A stretch of DNA of 64,000 nt from Haloechinothrix aidingensis (GCF_013450155.1 NZ_JACCKD010000002.1:52531-116530), one strand, 5' to 3'. Positions 19,695 through 27,807 are shown, counted from the first letter of the stretch. Numbers and translations are program-made. Notes: generated by a model not told the origin, from the sequence alone.

Positions 19695-20705
19695 ATGCCG
19701 CCAGCAACCGTCGAGATCCGGCACACGCCCGAACAGGCGGCCGAGGCGCTGCGCGCCGACGCCCTCACCGGACTCACCTCGATGCCGAAGTGGCTGCCCC
19801 CGAAGTGGTTCTACGACGCCAGGGGAAGTGAGCTGTTCGAGGACATCACGCGGCTCCCGGAGTACTACCCGGCCCGTGCCGAACGCGAGATCCTCGCCGA
19901 ACGCGCACCCGAGCTCGCCACCATCACCCGGCCGTCGGCACTGGTCGAGCTCGGGTCCGGATCGTCCGTCAAGACGCGGCTGCTGCTGGACGCGTTCAGC
20001 GCGAACGGGGCACCGGACGGTACCGCCGAGGGGACCCCTTCTGGGATCCTGCGCGAGTTCTTCCCGCTCGATGTCTCCGAGCAGGCCCTTCGCGAGGCCG
20101 CGCACGCCATCGCCGAGACCTATCCGGCGCTTCGGGTACACGGTGTCGTCGACGACTTCACCAGCTCCCTCGCGGTTCCGGACGGATCGCGTCCCCGCCT
20201 GGTCGCGTTCCTCGGCGGCACCATCGGGAACCTGCTGCCCGACGAGCGCGCCAAGTTCCTGACCTCGCTGCGCGACGCGCTCGACGGTGGCGAATGGCTG
20301 CTGCTCGGCACGGATCTGGTCAAGGACCCCGACACCCTGGTTCGTGCCTACGCCGACTCCCAGGGGGTGACCGGGGAGTTCAACCGCAACGTCCTGCACG
20401 TCCTCAACGCCGAGCTGGACGCCGACTTCGTCCCCGAGGCGTTCACACACCGCGCGGTGTGGGACGAGCGCCAGGAATGGATCGAGATGCGGCTGCGTGC
20501 CGAGCGGGACATGCGCGTCACGCTCCCCGGGATCGACCTCGAGATCAACTTCACAGAGGGCGAGGAGATGCGTACCGAGGTCTCCACGAAGTTCCGCCGC
20601 GAGCACGTGGCATCCGAGCTGGTCACGGCCGGATTCGAGCTGCACAGCTGGTGGACGGACGCGGCGGGACGGTTCGCGCTCAGCCTCGCCCGCGCGACTC
20701 CCTGA
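19695..20705 (+). CDS. egtD: L-histidine N-alpha-methyltransferase EgtD
   Basis: 336 residues (mycobacterial EgtD is 321). It trimethylates histidine with SAM to hercynine, the scaffold of ergothioneine and selenoneine. Visible features: the family start LPPKWFYDARGSELFEDITRLPEYYPARAE, of which WFYDARGS and PEYYPARAE are highly conserved; SAM motif ELGSGSSVKTRLLLDA; FLGGTIGNL, containing the histidine-binding Asn; and EEMRTEVSTKF, matching the EgtD Glu-x-Ser substrate contacts. The ATG at 19695 has GAGGTG just upstream; upstream in-frame starts are less likely. It precedes senA by 200 bp in the same direction, so hercynine supply is linked to selenium insertion. No egtA or egtC is visible in the window. 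Confidence 0.95.
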   Translation: MPPATVEIRHTPEQAAEALRADALTGLTSMPKWLPPKWFYDARGSELFEDITRLPEYYPARAEREILAERAPELATITRPSALVELGSGSSVKTRLLLDAFSANGAPDGTAEGTPSGILREFFPLDVSEQALREAAHAIAETYPALRVHGVVDDFTSSLAVPDGSRPRLVAFLGGTIGNLLPDERAKFLTSLRDALDGGEWLLLGTDLVKDPDTLVRAYADSQGVTGEFNRNVLHVLNAELDADFVPEAFTHRAVWDERQEWIEMRLRAERDMRVTLPGIDLEINFTEGEEMRTEVSTKFRREHVASELVTAGFELHSWWTDAAGRFALSLARATP

Positions 20706-20726
20706 GTCACAGCCGACGCCCACGAC

Positions 20727-20742
20727 TGTCAGCGCACTGACA
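20727..20742. promoter_or_regulatory. TGTCAG-CGCA-CTGACA palindrome upstream of senA
   Basis: TGTCAG (20727-20732) and CTGACA (20737-20742) form a perfect 6+4+6 inverted repeat in the egtD-senA gap; a further CTGACA half-site follows near 20785. The spacing fits a dimeric repressor site. The regulator is not identifiable here. It is a candidate selenium-responsive or operon-specific operator. Confidence 0.45.
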
Positions 20743-20831
20743 CAGAATCGCCGGGGTGCGGCAGAGATCAACTCTGATGGACGCTGACAGCCGACGCGTA
20801 CTGTGTTTTCATCGCTGGCGACGCTCATCGT

Positions 20832-20872
20832 CCCCCGGACCGGGGGAACGTAACGGCACCGCCCGGGGGTCA
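20832..20872 (+). promoter_or_regulatory. GC-rich leader with mutually exclusive pairings before senA
   Basis: CCCCCGG (20832-20838) can pair with the adjacent CCGGGGG (20840-20846) or with a second run of five G residues (CCCGGGGG, near 20862-20869) about 15 bases further on. The two pairings exclude each other, as in attenuators or structured leaders, and the element ends some 35 bases before the senA start codon. No known riboswitch family was recognised; function is inference. Confidence 0.3.
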
Positions 20873-20906
20873 CCAGAAGGCCCAGGCGGACGAGTAGGGA
20901 GGCGAT

Positions 20907-22202
20907 GTGAATCACCGCGAGGTGACCGCGGAAGAACTGGCCGGCTGGATATCCGACGCGGCGCACCGCGCCGAGGAGCTCGTCGCTGACCTCACGGACG
21001 ACCAGCTGATCGGTCCACTGCTGCCCACCGTCAACCCGCTGCTCTGGGAGCTGGGGCACATCGCCTGGTTCCAGGAGCTCTTCGTGCTCAGGCGGGCCTG
21101 CGGCAGGGACCCGATCCTGCCGTATGCCGACGCCCTGTACGACTCGGGCGCCATCCCGCACGACACACGCTGGTACCTGGCGCTGCCGTCCCGTGAGGAC
21201 ACACTGTCGTACCTGCGCACCGTGGCCGAGCGGGTCGCCCAGGAGGTGACTGCGGGCGACGCCACCGATGTCGTCCGGCACTTCGCCCGCTACACCGTGC
21301 ACCACCACGACACGCACACCGAGGCGTTCACCTACACCAGGCAGCTCCTCGGCCACCCTGCCCCGCACATGGCCGGGCTCACCGACACCGGTGCGTCGTT
21401 CGACGCCTCCGGCGAGGACTTCGGCGGGGACGTCAAGTTCGCGGGCGGCCGCTTCCTGCTCGGCGCGCAGCGCCGTGACCCGTTCGTCTACGACAACGAG
21501 AAGTGGGCGCATCCGGTCGACGTGGCGCCGTTCGCGATGACGGCCACCGCGGTGACCCAGCGGGAGTTCGCGCAGTTCGTCGAGGACGGCGGCTACCGTA
21601 CACCAGGGCTGTGGTCCGATGGTGGCGCCTGGCTCGCGGCAAGCGGAGCCACGCATCCGGTGTACTGGCGGCCCGGTCCGGACGGCGGCTGGCAACGGCG
21701 CCACTTCGACGCGTGGGTGAATCTGGAACCGGACCTACCGGTCAGCCATATCACCTGGTGGGAGGCCGACGCCTTCTGCCGTTGGGCGGGCAGGCGGCTG
21801 CCGACCGAAGCCGAGTGGGAGTTCGCCGCCACAGCGGGCAGGCAGGACAAGAGTGCCTACCCGTGGGGCTCGCGGCTGCCCGGGCCGGCAGAGGCAGCGA
21901 CCGATTGGCGATCCGGGGGGCCGGTCCCCGTCAGCGCGTGCGGCCAGGGCGACTCCCCTGACGGGTGCAGGCAGATGATCGGCAACGTGTGGGAGTGGAC
22001 GGCCAGCGACTTCGACGCGTACCCGAACTTCGAGCGCGACGCCTACGGGGACAACTCGGAGCAGTTCTTCGGGCAGCGCAAGGTGCTGCGCGGCGGAGGG
22101 TGGCCCACAAGGGGCCGGTACGCCCGGTCCACATTGCGCAACTACTTCACACCGGACCGCGCGGACGTTCTCGCCGGGTTCCGGACCTGTGCGGTTCACT
22201 GA
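20907..22202 (+). CDS. senA: Selenoneine synthase SenA (EgtB-like, DinB/FGE fusion)
   Basis: 431 residues. An N-terminal DinB-like four-helix domain gives iron ligands matching EgtB: H51 in ELGHIAWFQE and the HxxxH pair H133/H137 in VHHHDTHTE. The C-terminal formylglycine-enzyme-like domain runs from about 180 and contains FAMTATAVTQREFAQF, RRLPTEAEWEFAA, GNVWEWTASDF and VLRGGGW. EgtB joins a sulfur donor to hercynine; SenA is its paralogue that uses a selenosugar to make the C-Se bond of selenoneine. The SenA call rests on the adjacent, overlapping senB and the nearby selD; sequence alone would also fit EgtB. A GGGAGG five bases before the GTG sets the start. EgtD, next to it, supplies hercynine. 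Confidence 0.88.
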   Translation: MNHREVTAEELAGWISDAAHRAEELVADLTDDQLIGPLLPTVNPLLWELGHIAWFQELFVLRRACGRDPILPYADALYDSGAIPHDTRWYLALPSREDTLSYLRTVAERVAQEVTAGDATDVVRHFARYTVHHHDTHTEAFTYTRQLLGHPAPHMAGLTDTGASFDASGEDFGGDVKFAGGRFLLGAQRRDPFVYDNEKWAHPVDVAPFAMTATAVTQREFAQFVEDGGYRTPGLWSDGGAWLAASGATHPVYWRPGPDGGWQRRHFDAWVNLEPDLPVSHITWWEADAFCRWAGRRLPTEAEWEFAATAGRQDKSAYPWGSRLPGPAEAATDWRSGGPVPVSACGQGDSPDGCRQMIGNVWEWTASDFDAYPNFERDAYGDNSEQFFGQRKVLRGGGWPTRGRYARSTLRNYFTPDRADVLAGFRTCAVH

Positions 22203-22203
22203 C

Positions 22204-23157
22204 ATGATCCTGCTGGTCAGCCCCGCGGCCCCGAACACCGTCCACGGGAACGGGGTCACCGCCCAGCGCTGGGCCGGCATCCTGCGCGAGCTCGGCCACG
22301 AGGTACGGACCGCGCAGGAGTATCCGGGAGGTCGCTACGCGGCGCTGATCGCGCTGCACGCGCGTAAGAGCGCGGACGCGATCCGCGCGTTCCGCGCCGA
22401 GAACCCGCGGGCACCCATCGTGCTCGCGCTGACCGGCACGGACCTCTACCCGGACCTGCGCAGCACCGGTGTCGAGCCGGAGGTGCTCGACCTGGCGTCC
22501 CGGATCGTCGTGCTGCAGGAGCACGGACGTGACCAGCTCGACAGCGCGCGGCGCGAGCGGTGCCGCGTGATCCTGCAGTCGGTGCCACCCATCGAGCGAC
22601 GCCGGCCCGCGGACGGCATCGTCGAGGTCGCCCAGCTCGCGCACATCCGCGCCGTGAAGGACCCGCTTCGCGCGGCCGCGGCCGTACGGCTGCTGCCACC
22701 GGACTCGCGCGTCCACGTGACCCATGTCGGCTCGGTGCTCGACAGCGACCTCGCGGCCGCGGCGCGCGAGGAGTCGGCGACGAACCCGCGGTACAGCTGG
22801 CTCGGTGAGCGCACCCGGGCACAGGCGCTCGACGTGCTGGCACGCAGCAGGTTACTCGTGCTCGCCTCGCAACACGAGGGTGGCGCGAACGTCATCTCCG
22901 AGGCGATCGCCGCGGGCGTCCCGGTGATCTCCTCTGCCATCCCGGGGTCGATCGGCCTGCTCGGCCATGACTACCCAGGCTACTTCCCCGCAGGCGACAC
23001 CGAGTCCCTCGCTGATCTGCTCGCCGCAGCCGAGTCGGACCGCGACGGCTTCTACACCCAGTTGGCACGCCGGTGCCGGAACCTGCGACACCTCGTCGAC
23101 CCGCGACGCGAGCACGCGGCCTGGGCCGACCTGCTTGCCGAGCTGTCGCTGACGTAA
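22204..23157 (+). CDS. senB: Selenosugar synthase SenB (TIGR04348-type glycosyltransferase)
   Basis: 317 residues with a GT-B fold resembling GT4 glycosyltransferases. Characteristic segments are LLVSPAAPNTVHGNGVTAQR, LIALHARKSA, VLALTGTDLYPDL, RIVVLQEHG and EGGANVISEAIAAGVPVISS (donor-binding region). This is the TIGR04348 group, shown in Variovorax to be SenB, which joins selenophosphate to a UDP-sugar to make a selenosugar used by SenA. The ATG at 22204 follows the senA stop by one base (TGACATG); an in-frame GTG at 22189 is the alternative. Tight coupling to senA strongly supports the pathway assignment for both genes. Confidence 0.9.
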   Translation: MILLVSPAAPNTVHGNGVTAQRWAGILRELGHEVRTAQEYPGGRYAALIALHARKSADAIRAFRAENPRAPIVLALTGTDLYPDLRSTGVEPEVLDLASRIVVLQEHGRDQLDSARRERCRVILQSVPPIERRRPADGIVEVAQLAHIRAVKDPLRAAAAVRLLPPDSRVHVTHVGSVLDSDLAAAAREESATNPRYSWLGERTRAQALDVLARSRLLVLASQHEGGANVISEAIAAGVPVISSAIPGSIGLLGHDYPGYFPAGDTESLADLLAAAESDRDGFYTQLARRCRNLRHLVDPRREHAAWADLLAELSLT

Positions 23158-23177
23158 CCAGAGTGAAAGGAGCCACC

Positions 23178-24095
23178 ATGCGCGACGCGCCCCTCCGGAT
23201 CCTGGCCCTCGCGGCCGTGACCCTCGGTGCCGCGGCTTGCGGGAGCGCTCCGGGCGACCCGAGTGGCCAGGGCGGCGGCAGCGGTGACACGCTCAGCATC
23301 GGCGCGATCCCCGACCAGGACCCCGAGCAGCTGCAACGCACCTACGGCACGCTGGCCGACTACCTCAGCGAGGAGCTCGACGTCGAGGTCGAATACGTAC
23401 CCGTCACCGACTACACCGCGGCTGTCACCGCGTTCCAGCGCGGCGACCTGCAGCTGGCGTTCTTCGGCGGGGTCACGGGCGTGCAGGCACGCGACCAGGT
23501 CGAGGGGGCCGAACCGATCGCGCAGCGCACCATCGACGCGGAGTTCGAGAGCGTGTTCGTCGCCAACACCGACACCGGCCTGGAGCCGTTCGACGATCCG
23601 GCCGGGCTGGCCGAGCTGGCCGGGCACTCGTTCACCTTCGGCAGCGAGTCGTCCACCTCCGGACGCGTCATGCCCCAGCACTTCCTGTCCGAGGCAGGAG
23701 TCTCGGTGGACGAGTTCGCGGGCGAGGTCGGCTTCTCCGGCTCGCACGACACCACGGCCAAGCTCGTCGAGGAAGGCACCTACGAGGTCGGCGCACTCAA
23801 CGCGGCGCTGTGGGACGACCGCGTCGAGGAGGGTGCCGTGGACACCGACCGGGTTCGCGAGGTGTACCGCACGCCCACGTACCACGACTATCACTGGCTG
23901 GCCCGGCCGGAGCTGGACGGGACGTTCGGCGCAGGCTTCACCGACAACCTGACCGAGGCGCTGCTCGACCTCGACGGCAGCGACGAACGCGAGCGGGAGA
24001 TCCTCCAGCTGTTCCAGGCGGAGGGCTTCATCGCAACGGAGGCCGAGAACTACGAGCAGATCGAGAAGGTCGCTCGCGACGTCGGGTTGTTGTGA
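23178..24095 (+). CDS. PhnD/PtxB-type phosphate-phosphonate-like ABC substrate-binding lipoprotein
   Basis: 305 residues with a good GAAAGGAG site before the ATG. A signal peptide ends in lipobox GAAAC (about residue 20). The mature part follows the phosphonate-binding family (TIGR01098-like): LSIGAIPDQDPEQLQRTYG, YVPVTDYTAAVTAFQRGDLQLAFFGG, SFTFGSESSTSGRVMP and VGALNAALWD. Family members bind tetrahedral or pyramidal oxyanions such as phosphonates, phosphite and phosphate. It starts 20 bases after senB and is followed by ATPase and permease genes with overlapping starts, so it belongs to the sen transcription unit. Binding of selenite or another selenium oxyanion is my inference from context. 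Confidence 0.9.
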   Translation: MRDAPLRILALAAVTLGAAACGSAPGDPSGQGGGSGDTLSIGAIPDQDPEQLQRTYGTLADYLSEELDVEVEYVPVTDYTAAVTAFQRGDLQLAFFGGVTGVQARDQVEGAEPIAQRTIDAEFESVFVANTDTGLEPFDDPAGLAELAGHSFTFGSESSTSGRVMPQHFLSEAGVSVDEFAGEVGFSGSHDTTAKLVEEGTYEVGALNAALWDDRVEEGAVDTDRVREVYRTPTYHDYHWLARPELDGTFGAGFTDNLTEALLDLDGSDEREREILQLFQAEGFIATEAENYEQIEKVARDVGLL

Positions 24096-24958
24096 TCGCC
24101 ATGGCGCGGGACGCGGAGCACGACAGGCAGCGCGATCGTAGGGCCGAGCAGGCCACGGCACGCGAGGGATCCCGGCCGCGGGTCGGCGATCGGGACGACG
24201 ACGTCGTTTTCGAGCTCCGGGATGTCAGCGTCCGGCTCGGCCAGGTCGAAGCCTTGTCCGGTGTGGACCTCGTGGTGCGTTCCGGGGAACGGGTGGCGAT
24301 CATCGGGCCGAGCGGCGCGGGCAAGACCACGCTGATCAGCCTGCTGAACGGCACCACGACGGCCACGCGCGGTGAGGTGCGGGCGCTCGGCTGCCCCTAC
24401 GCGCGCGCCTCGGCCAGGAACATCCGCGCTACCCAGCGACGCATCGGTACGATCCACCAGCGGTTCGATGTCGTGGCCCAGCTGCGCACGGTGCACAACG
24501 TGAACGCGGGCAGGCTCGGTACGTGGCCGTTCTGGAAGGCGGCGCTGTCTCTCGTCTTGCCGAGGGATGTGCCGCGCGTGCGTGAGGCGCTCGCGCAGGT
24601 CGGTATCCGGGACAAACTGCACGAGCGCACCGGTGACCTCTCCGGCGGGGAGCAGCAGCGTGTCGCCATCGCCAGGGTCCTCGTGCAACAGCCCGACGCC
24701 ATCCTCGCCGACGAGCCGGTCGCCAGCCTCGACCCGACCCGGGGGTTGGAGATCATGAAGCTGCTCCTGGACATCAGCGCCGAGTCGGAGACCGCGCTGC
24801 TGGCCAGCCTGCACGACGTGGACATGGCGCTGGACAAGTTCGAGCGCGTGGTCGGCCTGCGGGACGGCAGGATCGTGTTCGACAAGCGCAGGGAGAACCT
24901 GCACGACGACGAGGTCCGTGCGCTCTACACCATCGACCAGGCACCGGGGTCGCCATGA
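24092..24958 (+). CDS. PhnC-type ABC transporter ATP-binding protein
   Basis: 288 residues from a GTG overlapping the stop codon of the binding-protein gene; an ATG three codons later is the alternative. A charged N-terminal extension of about 35 residues precedes the ATPase core. Walker A is GPSGAGKTT, the signature is LSGGEQQRVAIARVL, and Walker B is AILADEPVASLDP, followed by the His switch in LLASLHDVDMAL. It resembles PhnC, the ATPase of phosphonate/phosphite importers. It overlaps the permease gene by an ATGA. Energises import of the ligand bound by the preceding lipoprotein. Confidence 0.92.
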   Translation: MIAMARDAEHDRQRDRRAEQATAREGSRPRVGDRDDDVVFELRDVSVRLGQVEALSGVDLVVRSGERVAIIGPSGAGKTTLISLLNGTTTATRGEVRALGCPYARASARNIRATQRRIGTIHQRFDVVAQLRTVHNVNAGRLGTWPFWKAALSLVLPRDVPRVREALAQVGIRDKLHERTGDLSGGEQQRVAIARVLVQQPDAILADEPVASLDPTRGLEIMKLLLDISAESETALLASLHDVDMALDKFERVVGLRDGRIVFDKRRENLHDDEVRALYTIDQAPGSP

Positions 24959-26664
24959 CAGTGTCGCTGCGCGCGCTCGACGGGGTCGAGGAGACGTCGA
25001 CTCCCGCTCCGGCCGGGCGGAGCGGCGGCACCCGGCGCTCGCGCCAGCGGTGGTTGTGGGCACTGGCGGCCGTGGCCGTGACCGGCGCCTCGCTTGTGGC
25101 CGCCGGGATCGGCGAGCGGGACGTGCTCCGTGCCGAGGGGATCCCCGCGTTCCTCGAGTTCTTCCGCGCGGCGGGTGCCCCCCGGCTCGACGGTGAGTTC
25201 CTGGCACTGACCGGGACGGCCGCGCTGACCACCCTGGCGTACGCGGTACTCGGCACCGCACTCAGCCTGGTGATCGGCATCGTCGGTGGCGTGCTGACCT
25301 CGCAGACATGGTGGTCACTCGGCCGCCGTGCACGCGGCAGGCGCGGCACGGCCTCCTGGATGCTGGCACGGACGGTGCTCGTGGTGCCCCGCGGTATCCA
25401 CGAGGTGGTCTGGGGCCTGATCTTCCTGATCGTGTTCGGGCTCGACCCGATCGTGGCGGTACTGGCCATCGGTATCCCGTTCGGAGCTGTCACGGCCAAG
25501 GTGTTCTCCGAGCTGCTGGACGAGACCGCGCGGCAGCCGTACTCGGCCCTGCTGGCAGGCGGCGCGAGCCGGAGCGCGGCGATGATCTACGGCCTGCTGC
25601 CACCCGCGCTGTCCGACCTGCTCTCCTACGGCTTCTACCGTTTCGAGTGCGCCATCCGCAGCGCAGCCGTGCTCGGCCTGGTGGGCGCCGGTGGCCTGGG
25701 TTTCCAGCTCTCGTTGAGCTTCCAGAGCCTGCACTACGACGAGATATGGACGCTGCTCTACGCACTGATCGCACTCAGCGTCGCAGCGGACTTCTGGAGC
25801 TCGCGGGTACGGGCCAGGCGGAGCGCCCGCGCCGACGGCACGCAGCGGACCAGGCGCGGAGCCGACCCGGTTCTCATGGGCTCAGGGCTACTCGGCATCG
25901 CCCTGATCGTCCTGTCCGTGTGGTGGATCGGGCTGGATGTCGCCGTGCTGTGGAGCGGCGAGACCTGGGAACACACCCGGCGGCTGCTCGGCGACGCATG
26001 GCCGCCCTCCCTGGCGGGCGACGGCCTGTCCGGGCTGGTGTGGCTCAGCGCGGTCACGCTCGCCATCTCGATCCTGGCCATGGTGATCGGCTTCTGCGGG
26101 GCAGCGCTGTTCGCCTTCCCCGCGGCGAACCTTCCTCGCGGCAGCTACCACACGCGGCGTCATGTCCTCTCGCGCGCAGCACGCCTGGTGCTGTTCGCGG
26201 TGAGCAGGTTGATCCTCGTGGTGCTGCGGGCCATCCCGCCACCGGTGTGGGCACTGCTGTTCCTGTTCGTCCTCTATCCAGGGATCCTGCCGGGCGCGCT
26301 GGCACTCGGCGTCTACACCGTCGGCGTGCTCGGCCGCCTGATGGCCGAGTCGGCGGAGAACCTCGACGTCCGGCCGCTGCGCGCGCTGCGCGCCCACGGA
26401 GCGTCTGCGGCGCAGGTCTTCTGCTACGGCGTGGTACCAGCCGCGACGCCTCGCTTCGCCGCCTACGGTCTCTACCGGTGGGAGGTCACCATCCGGGAGA
26501 CCGTGGTCGTCGGCGTCGTCGGGGCCGGCGGGCTCGGTTACGCGCTGGCGCAACAGCTGAGCGGTTTCGACTACGGCGCCGCGCTGACCACGCTCGTCAC
26601 GCTGATCCTGCTGACCCTGGCCGTGGACTTCATCAGCGCAGCCGTCCGCCGTACCGTGCGCTGA
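24955..26664 (+). CDS. PhnE-type ABC permease, two permease domains fused in one chain
   Basis: 569 residues, about twice the length of a single PhnE. Two homologous halves each contain membrane helices and an EAA-like cytoplasmic loop ending in a glycine-rich motif: first half FSELLDETARQPYSALLAGGAS then GLVGAGGLGFQL; second half LMAESAENLDVRPLRALRAHGAS then GVVGAGGLGYAL. The joined halves would make a complete membrane channel without a second subunit. Start coupled by ATGA to the ATPase gene. In phosphonate systems the two permeases are usually separate or one is used as a homodimer. Here the fusion with the sen genes suggests a dedicated transporter. Confidence 0.92.
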   Translation: MTVSLRALDGVEETSTPAPAGRSGGTRRSRQRWLWALAAVAVTGASLVAAGIGERDVLRAEGIPAFLEFFRAAGAPRLDGEFLALTGTAALTTLAYAVLGTALSLVIGIVGGVLTSQTWWSLGRRARGRRGTASWMLARTVLVVPRGIHEVVWGLIFLIVFGLDPIVAVLAIGIPFGAVTAKVFSELLDETARQPYSALLAGGASRSAAMIYGLLPPALSDLLSYGFYRFECAIRSAAVLGLVGAGGLGFQLSLSFQSLHYDEIWTLLYALIALSVAADFWSSRVRARRSARADGTQRTRRGADPVLMGSGLLGIALIVLSVWWIGLDVAVLWSGETWEHTRRLLGDAWPPSLAGDGLSGLVWLSAVTLAISILAMVIGFCGAALFAFPAANLPRGSYHTRRHVLSRAARLVLFAVSRLILVVLRAIPPPVWALLFLFVLYPGILPGALALGVYTVGVLGRLMAESAENLDVRPLRALRAHGASAAQVFCYGVVPAATPRFAAYGLYRWEVTIRETVVVGVVGAGGLGYALAQQLSGFDYGAALTTLVTLILLTLAVDFISAAVRRTVR

Positions 26665-26667
26665 CGC

Positions 26668-26712
26668 TGACGGACGCTTTCAGTCCGGCTCGTGGACCGA
26701 AAGCGTCCGTCA
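26668..26712. terminator. Bidirectional 14-bp hairpin between the permease gene and selD
   Basis: TGACGGACGCTTTC (26668-26681) pairs perfectly with GAAAGCGTCCGTCA (26699-26712); the loop has an additional GTCC/GGAC pair. It lies directly between converging stop codons. A further GAAAGCGTCATTCA at about 26730 repeats one arm, so the element may belong to a dispersed repeat family as well as acting as a terminator. Confidence 0.75.
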
Positions 26713-26739
26713 ACCACCCGTATGGAGTGAAAGCGTCAT

Positions 26740-27807
26740 TCAGCGCACAACGGTGACGTGGCCGGGAGTGCCTGCCGCCGCCCGGCCGATCACGGCAGCG
26801 GGGAGGTTCTTGCCACGCAGCTCGGCGACGACGGCCGCGCTGTCCGTCCCGGAGGGAACCGCGATCAGCATGCCGCCGGAGGTCTGGGCGTCGTGCAACA
26901 ACACCGCCATCTCCTTGTCGACGTCGTCGGCGACGCTGACCACGGAGCTGAGGTGGTCGGTGTTGGCCTTGGTGCCGCCCGGAACGAAGCCCGCGCGGAT
27001 CGCGTCGACCGCGCCCGGCAGGACGGGGACGGCAGCGGAGTCGATCTCGGCGGCGACGCCGCTGGCACGCGCCATCCGGTGCAGGTGGCCGAGCAGGCCG
27101 AAGCCGGTCACGTCGGTGGCCGCGCGCGCCCCCGCGCTCGAGGCGATCGCGCCGGCGTCGGCGTTGAGCGTGGTCATCGAGTCGACGGCGCCGTCGATCC
27201 ACTCCTGGCTGGCGCCTCCCGCCTTGATCGACGTGGCGATAACCCCGGTGCCCAGCGCCTTGGTGAGCACAAGCTCATCACCGGCCCGCAGCTGGTCGAT
27301 CTGGAAGAGCTGGTCCGGATGGGCCATGCCGACGACGGCCATCCCGTACTTGGGAACGGCATCGTCGATGGTATGCCCGCCGCCGATGAAGCAGCCCGCC
27401 TCACGCGCCACGTCGGCACCCCCGCGCAGCACGTCGGACAGCATCTCCATGGGCACATCGTTGCCCGGCCACGCGGTGAGGTTGACCGCGATGATCGGCC
27501 GCCCGCCCATCGCGTACACATCGGACAGGGCGTTGGCCGCCGCGATCCGGCCCCAGTCGTAGGCATCGTCCACGATCGGGGTGAAGAAGTCGGTGGTCAG
27601 GATCAGGGCGCGGTCGTCGTCGAGGCGATAGACCGCGGCGTCGTCGCCCTCTGAGGCCCCGACCAGCATCTCGCCGGTGGCCGACTCGAGGTTCGCACCG
27701 AGCGAGGAGAACATGCTCTCCAGCTTGGCCAACGGAAGCTTGCACGCGCAGCCGGCCCCCTGGGACAGCGAGGTCAGCTTCATGGCCGGCTCAGTGGAGG
27801 AGTTCAT
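26740..27807 (-). CDS. selD: Selenide, water dikinase SelD (selenophosphate synthetase)
   Basis: 355 residues. Converts selenide and ATP to selenophosphate, AMP and phosphate. The catalytic motif GAGCACK gives Cys20 and Lys23, equal to Cys17/Lys20 of E. coli SelD, so the Cys is a normal codon and not selenocysteine. Other family segments are DDAAVYRLDDD, TTDFFTPIVDDAYDWGRIAAANALSD, YAMGGRP, GGHTIDD and the C-terminal TSGGMLIAV. The ATG at 27807 has GGGAGA eight bases upstream; upstream in-frame starts lack support. It converges on the transporter gene and completes the selenoneine pathway by feeding SenB. No selA, selB or tRNA-Sec is seen in the window, so its only visible partner is the sen pathway. 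Confidence 0.96.
   Translation of the reverse strand: MNSSTEPAMKLTSLSQGAGCACKLPLAKLESMFSSLGANLESATGEMLVGASEGDDAAVYRLDDDRALILTTDFFTPIVDDAYDWGRIAAANALSDVYAMGGRPIIAVNLTAWPGNDVPMEMLSDVLRGGADVAREAGCFIGGGHTIDDAVPKYGMAVVGMAHPDQLFQIDQLRAGDELVLTKALGTGVIATSIKAGGASQEWIDGAVDSMTTLNADAGAIASSAGARAATDVTGFGLLGHLHRMARASGVAAEIDSAAVPVLPGAVDAIRAGFVPGGTKANTDHLSSVVSVADDVDKEMAVLLHDAQTSGGMLIAVPSGTDSAAVVAELRGKNLPAAVIGRAAAGTPGHVTVVR

Noticed and set aside
20907-22202. Annotation as ergothioneine EgtB
   Set aside because: The fold and ligands fit EgtB, but the gene overlaps a SenB-type glycosyltransferase gene and lies with selD, while egtA, egtC and egtE are not present here. SenA is the better reading; phylogeny would settle it.
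23178-26664. A phosphonate utilisation transporter
   Set aside because: No phnG-M, phnX, phnJ or phosphite dehydrogenase gene is near, and the three genes are attached to senB. A phosphonate role is not excluded but has no contextual support.
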